In this document: positions 25,301 through 37,300 of the stretch, piece after piece
How the letters are laid out: each line of letters opens with the position of its first letter
Position numbering within the stretch: position 1 is the stretch's first letter
Assembly (NCBI GenBank): GCA_008638375.1
Contig: CM018037.1
Coordinates: forward strand, 33,093,076 to 33,157,075
Reading direction: 5' to 3'
DNA length: 64,000 bases
Source: Nyssa sinensis
Taxonomy: Eukaryota > Streptophyta > Magnoliopsida > Cornales > Nyssaceae
Notes under the pieces: generated by a model
Databases searched by the model: none
What the model saw: the letters and a program-made list of their open reading frames with translations, nothing else
What the model was told of the DNA's origin: nothing
Position numbers and translations under genes: made by a program

Positions 25301-28300
25301 TAGGGCCCCCGGCCCCCCAGGGCAAAGCTTTTTTGTAATGCACTGATGTAGCTACATACTAATCATGAAGGTGTGAATAGAATCTAGTACTACAAGCACG
25401 TAGTGATTTTCTAAATTTGGTCTGTGGACACTTGTTGAGCCTCAACACTTGGGTAGACATGCCATTTGGCAATATAGCACCAGCTGTAATTCCATTCTCA
25501 CACTGGAAGTAAATTGAATTCTTGTTTTAATTTTCTGTTTTGGAAAAGAAAAAGAAGAAGAATGGCTTCGATTTAGTGCCTTCTTTCCACTATATTAATG
25601 TGGATCAAATGCTTGGTTGGCCTCACGATAACATCCAAAAATTTCACATGGTAGTGACACAAATTGGATGGTGTATCGGTGTCAAGAGGGAAAATACTCA
25701 AAATAGTTTTAATAAATTATTACTTAATTTTTCATTCTTTTGAACTTCAATTATTGGGAGAATAAAAATTTTTATTTTATTTTATGTATATATAATTAGC
25801 CTTGGGATATTTTTACTTGCTTCTTGTTTGTCTTTGTTTATATATATATATATTTAATTTCTTTCTTTTAGCACTTATAATTTTTTTTTCTTTCTTTTAG
25901 TATCCAATATTTGATCATGATTATTACACTCTTTCATGCTTCCACTGAAAATTTCTGAAATTTTTGTCTTGAAATAATGCAGAAATGGGAACATGGACGC
26001 ATAACTTCAATTAATTTGGACATCATTAGTGGGTTGGCAGAAACATTTTCAATGAGCCCTGAAGAATATATGCCATGGCTTCTTGAATGCTGCAATGTTT
26101 TTAAGCAGTCAAAAACATTATTCTTCTTGGTTTTGCTGCAGTCATTCATGATGCCGAAGATTGGTAAACCCCTCCATCTTTGTTATTTCTTAATGCATGG
26201 TGCTCTTTTGCTACCAATTTCTTCCCCTCTTTATCAATTTATGTACTTACCTGGGTGGAGTTTTGACTCCTTAAATTGTTTATTTTTCCATTTGCTATGA
26301 TTATTCGCCTGTCAATCCACCAGTAAACAACTTTGCTGAGATGTTACTGTAGTGGGGCCTTTTCAACTATGGGATTATGGAAAACATTGACACGGCAGGG
26401 GACGTGCAGGTAAAATTAAACACCAAACTTGTAAAATACCCCCTCATGATTAATTGAACCCATTAATTAAAGTCAGAAAATAGGAATCACATTTAATTAT
26501 TACACCTATTATCATCCAAAAAAATAAAAATGTAAATAAAAAAAATGAGTAGAGGTGGTCCAGTTGTATGGTACCTGGTCAGTGGGGCTATCAGGAGGTT
26601 CAACCAGTTGGCTGGGAAGCTCAGGACCCTTGTCTTTGGGGTGGCAGCGGCGGTGGCGGCGAAGCCTAGCACCATCCGAAAACATTAGTTGACAATGCCT
26701 GCCACACAACGCTGGGCTCTGTGTCTCTCTGGCTTGTAGCTTCCCGGAGCTCCGACCCTTCCCACCAAACATCGGCTGCAATAATCAAGGTTCTCCTTGT
26801 AGGAGCCATACTCCACCACAACATCTGCCACATTCTTCTATTACCCATCCTCACCCCCAAATCGTTCTCTGGCCATCTTTTCACCGCGGCCACTTCCCGA
26901 TATGGCCTATGAGTGCTTCATGTAATTGATGACTTCTTTGTGTAAGGTGGATTGGGTGGAGGGAAGGTTGAATGGGTTCAAATGGAAGGGGTTTTGGAGA
27001 CGAAAATTTACAGTACGCTCTTTTTATTGAAATTTGGTGGACGGATGATTCTTTTTCGTGGCGGCTGCTTTTGAAGCCTAGGGTGCCAACAACGGCCGCT
27101 TTTTTTTGCTTGGGAAGTGGTTTGGGTCTCTATACTAACAGCGGGTAATCTCAAAAGGGCGGGATACCATCTTTCGAGTTGATGCCCTTTGTGCAAAAAG
27201 GAAGAAGAGACGGTAGATCATCTCCCATTGCATTGTAAGTTAGCTCTGGACTTGTGGAATTTGCTATTCACCATTTTTGGTTGTAGTTGGGTTATGCCGG
27301 CCAAAGTGAAGCAACTTTTTTTGGGATGTAGATGTAGATGTAAAAGAATTAGGAAGGAGTTGAGAATAGCCCCGTTTGCCTTAGCTTGGTGCATTTGGCG
27401 GGAGAGGAATAAAAGAGTTTTTGATGGAGTGGAGTCTCCTCCATGGAAGATGAAAGAGACTTTTTGGAAAACTATTTTCTTTTGGATTAAGAAGTATGCC
27501 CTATGTACTTAGATAGGCTTATGGATTTTTTTGGAGGATTTTAGGCTTTAGTTTTTGTAGCCGGTCCCTTTCTCTTGTAAATTTGGTTTGCCTTTCTCGG
27601 GCCCCATGCATTTAATACAAATTTCCTTCACTGATCAGTATATATAAAACTCAAAATTCCTCGCGACTCCTGTTTTTTTATTTGTTCTATCCTAGTCTAC
27701 CCCCTCAGTTAAAGGACATTCTGTCATATCTTTCCTTGTTATCTAAACTCATGCTGATTTTGGTCTTCCCCCTCCGGGCCCTCCCCTAACATGACTCTTA
27801 ATGTGGAATATGCCACAATTATTGGCCTATATTGCATATGGCTGGGGCATCTTAATTGGTTTTCTCATTTTTTTGTCTCCTTGTGGAATCTTTATCACAT
27901 ATCAAAGATGGGAACCATGAATTGGAAGCTCATGGAAGATTTCACTCTTGTGAAAATTTTTCCTAAAAAACTTGGTAGAGGAAAAAGGGATCATTCTGTT
28001 CCGCCCTCTCTCGTATCATATACTTTTTCTTGGGGACTCACTTGCACGCTCTCTCATATCATCAACTCCTCGTTGTGGACTTTGTGGTTGCTTTCCGATG
28101 CCATCTTTGTTACACTTGCTCAATTGAGCAAATGATATGTTATGCTTCATGTTAGTTACCACATGGGATGACATTGTTGAGGTTGGCCAGTTGAAGCAAC
28201 CATTGATAACAGTCAAAAGGATTGCTTCTGAAAAGAAAAGCTGAACTTGTTAGTGCGGGGCTTGTTGAATGAGATTAGTGAGAATTGCAATTTCAGGAAC

Positions 28301-31300
28301 CATTAGATTTTGTTTTTTAAGGTTTTGTTGACACATGTTGCAATCTTGCATCTGCCACAGTATGGTTGTCAACAGGCAGTTGATCCCCTAAAACCTCCCA
28401 TATGTTTGCTGGCAACTTGTGTGGCATCTCTCTTGCAGTGGGCTGATGGAGTCAACACCTTTTGTTTCATATCCAGAGGGTCTAGTGATTTCAGCAAGCC
28501 ATTGCCCCAGTTGTTGGGAAATATCCAATGGTGCAGGCCACGGGTGATATCCATGGAGAGGTGCCAAATGTCCCCCCTAGATTTAGTTATAAACAATAGG
28601 TAAATTCAGATTCACTGTAGTTGTTTTCATGTTGATTGGGTGATGCATTTGGGTGGAGGCTTTCTTGTTTTCCTGTACTAATCATTCAAGCAGCAGATTT
28701 AGGATTGCTTCTGTTAGTGCACTTTATGTAATATACTAATGGATGGGGAATTTGTTACCTCTCATGTTGGACATTTTTTTACTTCTGTTAATGCATTTGA
28801 GTGTCATTCTGTCATATAATTTTCTATATTACTTTCACTGCCTTTCTTTTTTATGATTTTAAATTGCTGACTTCTTTTTAATTTTCTTTTTTTAACTTAT
28901 TTTTGGTGTCTCTCAGACATTGGTCAATTTTTTGCATTATATGAAGCCTGCTCTCCAGTTTTGCGAACTGAGTGGAAAAGTTTTGAGTCTGAGGGTGATG
29001 TTTTATCCATGGAAGAGGTACAAGAATAATTAAATTGTTTTTTTTTTTTTGGTTGTGGAGTAGATTTCATATGACTATTAGGATTGCTGACTTCTATGAT
29101 TTTTGTCCTTATCTATTAGCTCACTCTGCTATGTAATTTACAGGCCGACACAAGAATGCTAGACGAGGATTGTGAAGCATTTTTGGATCAGCTAGTTGAT
29201 ACCAACTTTATAGATTTGAATGCTAGGATTCTCATTTGCTTATTTTGGAGGATACTCAAGGCATTTATTTCAACATCTACAGATGTCACATTGGTTGGTG
29301 ATGCATTTTTTTTATAATACATAGTTTACTTATTTGTATGTTTTTGTTTCAAGGCATTTATCTCAACATCTACAGATGTCACATTGGAGGGTGATGTTTT
29401 TTTTTAATATATATTTTACTTATTTATATTTTTGTTTTTTTGTAGTAGATAACTGCCCCATTTCCTGGTTAGTTATGCCTTGGTGGTTGAGTTTAGTTTT
29501 ATCATTGTCAATGCTGAATGTGAACTTATATTTGTTGCAGGATAATGATGGGAAGTGGGTGTGCAGACTTCAGGATCTGTTTGTGTTTTTTGCTACATCC
29601 CCGTCAAAGCATGTTTTCAAGAGGCATCTTCAATACCTAGTTGCAAAATGCAAGATTTCTCCAGTCCATTTTCTGTCCAAGTTTTTTACTGAAGAAGGTT
29701 TTTTTTTTTTGGCTTCCTCTTTCATCACATATTCTGTTATGGTTATGTTGTTCTTCCTTTTTTGTTTCAATTGGGCATTTTGAAATTGTTTAAAGATTGA
29801 GACACGTCTAGGCTAATCTGATGGGCGTCCAAATTCTGGGAATGTTTGAGTGGATATACAATCAAATCGAGGTCTCAAACCTGGTCTCCATGCAAAAGCT
29901 GGGATAAGAATATCCCTGGGGCATGGATGTCCTATTCACTCCGTATATCCTCTGAACCAAATGTACCATTTGATTAGACATGTATTCAACCCCCACCCTG
30001 GGGGGGGGGGGGTGTCATATGCTCCTCTTTTAGCTAGCTCCTTTCATGATGGTTTCAGTGTTTGCCTGTTTCATTGTTTCACACTTCCATTTTGCAGGTG
30101 TTTCTGTTGCAGTTCAAGTTGAAAGTCTTCATTCCTTTGCGTATCTTTGTTCTCAGACAGAGGAGAGCTTATTTTTTCAACTCCTTGCCAATTTCCCTTC
30201 AATTCTTGTTCCGCTCTCCGGTGATAATCAGGTTTCAGAACTTTCTGTTGACTCTCCTGTGCTCTTTGCAGCCTTAGCAAGACTCATCAAAGAAATAGTT
30301 TCCTGTTTCATTTATTTCTTGCTAAGAATGCTGATATAGTTGATTTAACATCGTTGGTTATGAATATATTTTGCTTTAGTTGAATTATTATTTTGCTTTA
30401 GTTGAATTATTACATTTACTAAGTAGGATTTGTTTACCTTTTTCAGGATGTACGAATTGCTGCCATGAGCTGCATTGAAGGACTATGCACACTGTGGCCT
30501 CGTGTTAATTTTCCTAAATGGAAAAATGGTATCATCCCTGTCAGATTCACTCTTTCTCTGTCATCATTTTGGTAGTTTGCCTTCAAAAGTGGCTTTCTCT
30601 AATCCAGAAAATTGACAGGAACCAATGCAATTTGGAGTCATTTTCTTGGGGAACTTTTGGGCTTAATCATCCAGCTAAAGAGGCTTATATTATCAGACAG
30701 AAATGTTCTATCCTCGTTTTTTACATCTTTGCTCAACTCCTCTTGCCATAACATCTTAGTGCCGGAGACTATTGGACAGAGGTTTTCTTCTTATATTTAT
30801 GTCATCATCATAAGTGTTGTCATCTTCACTATCACCACCATTGGCTTTTTGTTTCATCCCCTTTGTCAAGACTATAAGCATTGTATATCATTGATGTTTG
30901 CACCTATGTTAGATGAACTCTTATGTGTGTAAAGTGCAAGAACATGCCTAACTGCCTAAGTATCGGACATACCAAATACTCAAAAACATGGACAGGGGGA
31001 TACGACAAAATGTATATATTTTTTTTAATGTTCTTCTCAATCATGCAACTAAAGGAACACTGATAAGAGAGTTTTACGCACAATTATATAGTGAACTTGA
31101 ATTAGTGGACATGTTTGGTGCATGTCCAATTCGGCATGTCAAACACATATCCCATATCCATGTTTGTGTGTCAGGATGTTTGACACGGGTACTTCAGTGC
31201 ATAAAGAACAGCCTGTGCAACATAGATTTATGCTATATGAACAGATTCTTCCCTCACTCTTCATGGTGCATGTATTCTATAAAATGATGCCGTTTGTCTG

Positions 31301-34300
31301 ATTAAAAGAAACATGCCGTCTTTTTTACTTGCTTATTAGAGCAGTTGTAGTATAAAGAGCTTGATAAATATAGCTTTTGTGTCACATTATGTGAAATAAG
31401 GTAACTGCCTCCATGATATGAAAGTTGTATTTGCATTACGGCCGAAAATATTTTTTCAATATTTAAAGCAAAGATATTTTTTTCGATATTTAAGGTGAAG
31501 TGGGGTGGCATGACGACTCTCTCTTAGCATTCAAGTAGCTATGGAAGGGTTTTGCACAAGGGGACTATTGCAGATGACAGGAATATGGTGGGAAAGAGTT
31601 GGGAAAAGTTCTGCAGTGGTTTAGAATGAGATCAGGAAAGGGTGTTCGAGGGAGGGATCCTTGCACAGAGATAACTCCTACAGGTGAAAGCAACTTTCTG
31701 GGCAATACTTTTTTTTTCCCCATTAGTGAAAGCAACTTTCTGGGTATAGGCGGGGTGGTGCAAGGTTGGAGTGACACAGAAGGGGCTCTAATTCCGGGAT
31801 TCGAAGAGGCAGCTTTGAATGTGGAGTGTAGGAAGAGGAAGATGGCTGAGGTATCGGGATAGTTGTGTGGAAAAATAGAAGGGGTTTGTAAATTTTTGGG
31901 TGTCTCGTCTCAGATGATGGCTTTGAGGATATTTTTTTTTTTGATAGGTAGCTTTGAGGAAAACTTGATGAATCTTTTTGCAGCTCTGGAGCATGCTAGA
32001 GGGTTAGGGAACGTGATAAGGAAGATAGGAGAAGGAAAAAAGGAAGCTCTAATGGTTGAGAGTAATTGAAGAATCTGTCCAATTTGGTCAAATATGAGTC
32101 AAGGAGGGATAATGGGGTGGGAGTTTCTTCCAACAAGAAGGGGAGGGGACAATTCATTGATTTAAAGTGACACTCGGAATCTTTTTTCATGGAATGTGCT
32201 GGGTTTAAACAACTAGAGAGAGAATTCTTATCAAGGCAATGCTTAAGGAGTGGGAGATAGGTGTGATATGTTTGCTGGAAACCAAAATGGAGAATGTATC
32301 TAGGGAGATTGATTGGAGTATTTTGGGGAGTTGATAGGTGAAGTGAGAATTCGTAGGGGCAATAGGGGTACAGCTTTTTTTTTTTTTTTTGGGGGGGGGG
32401 GGTGTTATGGTGTTGTGGGATTCTAGATTGCTTGATAAGGTGGATTCTTGGATGGGGCTTTTTCAGTCTCTTGTTTGTTATGTATTATGGAGATGGTTTT
32501 TCAATGGTTGTTTTCAGGGGATTATGGTCCAGTGGATGATAGAGATATAGGAGGCTTCTATGGACTGAATTGGAGGAAGTTTGAGTTAGATGGGTTTGCT
32601 TGATATGCATAGGGGGCTTACTTCAATGTGGTTTGGTTTCTTTGTGAACGGTAGGGATGTATAGAACCACAAGAGAGAGTAGGGAGTTCTCAGATTTTAT
32701 CGATGGTGTGAATTTGTTTGATTTCCCATTGGGAGCCAGACTTCACATGGTTAAATGGGAAGGAGAATCTGTCTTGTCTAAACTGGACAGGTTCTTGGTC
32801 TTGCCAGATAGGGAGGAACATTTTATGGGGCTTCTTAGTTTTGACTTCTTGGACCCATGTTAGATCATGTTCTTGTTATGTTCAACGGTGGAGGATTGTG
32901 AAGGGTAAAAGGATTGTTCCATTTTGAGAACATGGGGCTTAGATCGGAGGGCTTTGTGGAAATGATGACTTTGGTACTGGATTGAGTTGTATGACTGGCT
33001 TCTGGCTGGTGCTATTAGAAGAAATTTTTTGGCACAATAAATCTAGTGCTCTTTTTAATTTATGGAGACAAGAATACCGCATTCTTTGATAGGGTTGCCA
33101 ATGCTCACGGGAGAGCTAATCATATTGGAACAATAGTTATAGATGGACTATAGGTTCTTATTCTTTTATTGTTTGATTATTTTGTAGAGTTCTCAAGGAA
33201 TATGAGCTTTTGCTTGTGATTTTGTATTGTTGTATGTCTAACCACTTTTTTTTGGCTCTTACATTGAATTTTTCTTATAAAAAAATGTTAAGAGGAAAGT
33301 GTAGGAATGTTTCTCAGTACTTCTTGGTCTGTCTAAGATGTAGCAAAAACGAGTTTTGTGACATCATAACTAGCTTGTACGGTCCCAAGTTAAGAAGCAT
33401 GGACACTTCGTGGGAGGTGTTGGACTTCGTGGGAGGTGTTGGACATATGTTGGACACCTACACTTGTTTGTCTAATGCATCTTGGACATGTACATAATCT
33501 AAAATAAAAGTCTCAATTTTGGACACTTGAATAACACTTCTTGAGCACTTGCCAACATATGATCTATGAAACTTGGACTTCAAGGATGGTTTTCTTTTGT
33601 GGCATGGAAAAAAGTTCAATTTCTATTAAAAATATATAAGAAGCTCGACCATACTTGGAAAACAAAGTAAGATGTTAGAAGGTTCTATCAAAGGCATGGG
33701 AATAGGAGAGTTGTCATAATTATGTGTACATGAAAGTATACATATCTACATGCGTGTGCACACACACACACACACACACCTCTTTTTCAAGGGAAAAATA
33801 TATGTACACGCAGGCATTGTGTCGTTGCTATTTCTTTGACGTGACATGGGTGATTATTGATCATTATGTTTTTTTTTTCAAGTATGGATAATTATTATTC
33901 GTAACTTACAAATTTATGTTACAACCATAATATTAGATTTTTTTCCTCTAAAATAATTGTTAGAGAATATAATAATAAATTACACCCCTCTCTAATAGCT
34001 TAAGTTTTTAGATGAGTTGGTGGCTTAACATGGTATCAGAGTAGGCAAAAGGTCATGAGTTTAAATCTTATCGTCATCCTGAATATATGAATTGACGTGT
34101 AGGCTTAAATTGGCCACATGTGAGAGGGCGTGTTAGAGAATATAATAATAAATTACACCCTCTAATAGCTTAAGCTTTTAGTTGAGTTGGTGGTTTAACA
34201 ATAATGATCATGTGATTCATGTGTATATAGGATCAAGAGGATATTATTCCACCATTTTTTTAATTTGGTTGTCCGGGAGTTTCCCGGACTTGATACATAG

Positions 34301-37300
34301 TTTTTTAGAGTTTATAGCTGATTTGAATTGTAAATATTACGCTATTGTTTTGTTCTGTTCCTTTTGTATATGGGTGCGCCCCCTTGGGCGCCCTTTTATA
34401 ACAACTCCTTTACTCTTATTTTTGGATAGGTAAATCATACACACAGACACAGTTTGCCACTGAGGGGACTTCCTCAACCTCCCATATGGGGCGGTAGAGG
34501 AGGTACCAGGCAAGCTAGAGCTTTTTAGTTAATAACTCCTTTGCTTAATAATTTTTTTTTTCTTTGTTGTGTACTAGCTATGTCTATGGCTTACTTTTCT
34601 ATATTTGCTATGTTAGTGTGTCTGTGTCGTAGCCTGTCTGCGTGTTGCTGTCCATGCTTTATAGGTCCCAAATTATGGAACCTATTGATTTATGCATAAT
34701 GATGTTGTATGGAGAGTCGTCTGATGGGTCATTGCCGATACATTAAGTTGCACTTTTAACTAGTGAATATCGTATAATGAATGACCGTGTCAGAAACTCA
34801 TATCGAGGACTTTCTGGATTGACTGAATCAAGTGGTCCTTGCCGATTCTTAAAACACTAATTTTCTGTAGTATTTCAGACTTGTTAACAATATCTAATTT
34901 TGTTTAAATAAGTATTACTGATATCTAATTTATTTGTATTATTGAACTAAAAGAGTCTTGTTTGACATGCTTTTTCAGGTTTGATCAGTCTACAAAAGAT
35001 GACATATTGGGTTTTATTTTAGGCTCTGCTCTAAAACTTCCTGCATATGCCAAGGTTAGTATGCATTAACGAATTTTTCCATTTGTCCCTTGCAACTTAT
35101 TTAATGTATCAGTCGGCCTTTTTATGAAGATAAATTATTTATGGATCAAGACTTATAAAAGAAAACTTATTCACACATATATATATATTTTTATTTTCTG
35201 TCATGTTTGCTCCATAAAAATTTGGGACTTCACCATAATTGCTTGGGAGAAAGAAGTAATGAAATTAATGTTTTTGACAGCTAAGAATTCTATGTTTGCT
35301 CAAAGGCGTGGGAAATGGAGTTACGTGTGTCAAAGATGTTGAGTCATTGTTGTGTGAACTTTTGCAAAGACGGCGTCAATATCATATTAAGTTTGATAAG
35401 TCATGCCCTAAATTGTTGAAGACTGAAGTTGAAATCCTATGCCTTCTATTGGAGGTAATGCGAAGATGTTCCCCCCTCCCCCTCCCCCTCCCACAACCAA
35501 ACATATTTGTGTCTCATACTTCCTTATTTAATGAGAACTCAAATTTCTATTCATGCTAGAGCTGTGCGGTGCCAGCTTCATCATTCAGTGGACAAATTTT
35601 TGAAGATCATGTATTGAAGGCCTTGGAGGTAAATAGCTATTTGCAACCTGTTTTGTTTATTTGGCATTTTTAAGTTTCTTAATACTGCAATATGTATATT
35701 TATGTCTTTTTCTGTACCGTTACATTTCCAGTTAGACTGCATGTCCTCCGAAGACCCTGCCATTGTACAGCCTTGTATAACTGTTTTGAGGAATCTCAGC
35801 AATACCTTGTACGGAGCTTTGAAGAAAGAGATACAGGTAACTTTTATTCATTAATAGAAACATGACAGAGATACAGGTAACTTCTATTCATTAATAGAAA
35901 TATGCCTGGAATTTTTGTTAAAGATTACATCAGCATCCTGAATTTTTGTAGATAACTAATGGAAAGAGCAACAGTCGGGTGCCTTTTTTGGCCTGATAAT
36001 TTAAAAATACATTGCAGATACACACTCATTCCCATGGTTAAACCTCAAATTTAGATATATGCTGGATGTTGTTTAATTATTTAGACATCTTTTTTTATCA
36101 GTAAATGTCATCTAATATTAACAAGGCCCCCAAGGGGGGTGAACCTATGTACAAGAAGGGGAAAAGGCCACAAAAATCAAAGGCTAAGGTCCCCTAAAAG
36201 ACCTAAGAAGTTGTCTAAATAAATGGGAGGTTCTTCTTTGAACCAAAAGAAAGCCAACGGAAAAAATTGTCTTTAAACTTCCAAGGAGAAAGTTCAACTC
36301 CTTGAAAAGTTCTCTTGTTGCTTTCTCTTTGAATGCACCAAATAAGAAGAAGTGGTGTCCTTCTCCAAGTGTGCCTCAAATCCTTCCTTACATGGCTATA
36401 CCTCCAACCCAAAAATAAATCTCCACTGGTTGCCGGCAATTACACCCAAAAAGAGATAACACTGTGCATCTCTCGCCATTACCTTCATCAACATTTCCTG
36501 TATTTTGGGCTACCTATAGGTTTTTAAATTGACATCTTGATGTCATATAGTTATCAAATCTATCAAAATATATTTCTTTAGCAATTTAGTTTTCTTTTTT
36601 TTTTGTTAATTTCATGTTTTGAAATTTGATTTTTTTTTGGGGTCAATTTAGAGGTAGGTTATGAAATAAATTTTGCGTCAACATTTTTAATGTTATATTT
36701 TAGTCACCTTGAGGGGGTGGAGCTGGCTGTAAATGGGCTTAAGGATGTTACATTATGAAGTTTGCATTTTGCAATTAAGTACTTATTCCTTGCCACTCTC
36801 CATGTAAAGAAGGCCTTCAAGGTCCAATTTGAACCCGCATTTGCCCAACAGAAAAACCACGTCCCCACAGTAAACCACTTGACCTTGATTTCAACCTATA
36901 CATCAATTTGGGATCTTGACAGATTTTTTCTGGCATCAACATATAAGAACCTTAATATTTAGTATCCTAACACAGCTAATGTTTTTTTTCCTCTCAAGGA
37001 AACTAAATCATTTTTTTATACCAAAAACAAACTAAAATATTAATATTATCAACAAAGATTATGAGAATGATCTGTAATATGCTTCTATGTTTCTCATAAA
37101 AGTCGAAATTTGTGGATATTTACTCCCCATGAGGAGTTAGGATTGGGTTTGTGGAGGTTTGGGTTGTTTATGGTTTCTTGTAAGTGAAGGATTCCTCATC
37201 CTTCTGTTATTTTCTCTAGTCTCCCCCCCACTCCCTTCTCTATGTTTCTTTTTTGATAAGCAAAGGAAATTCTATTAAAGCTGCCCGAACGGGGCACAAA

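Noticed and set aside
28310..28603. 98-codon open frame in UTP10 intron 16
   Set aside because: No recognisable motif and an equally open antisense frame.
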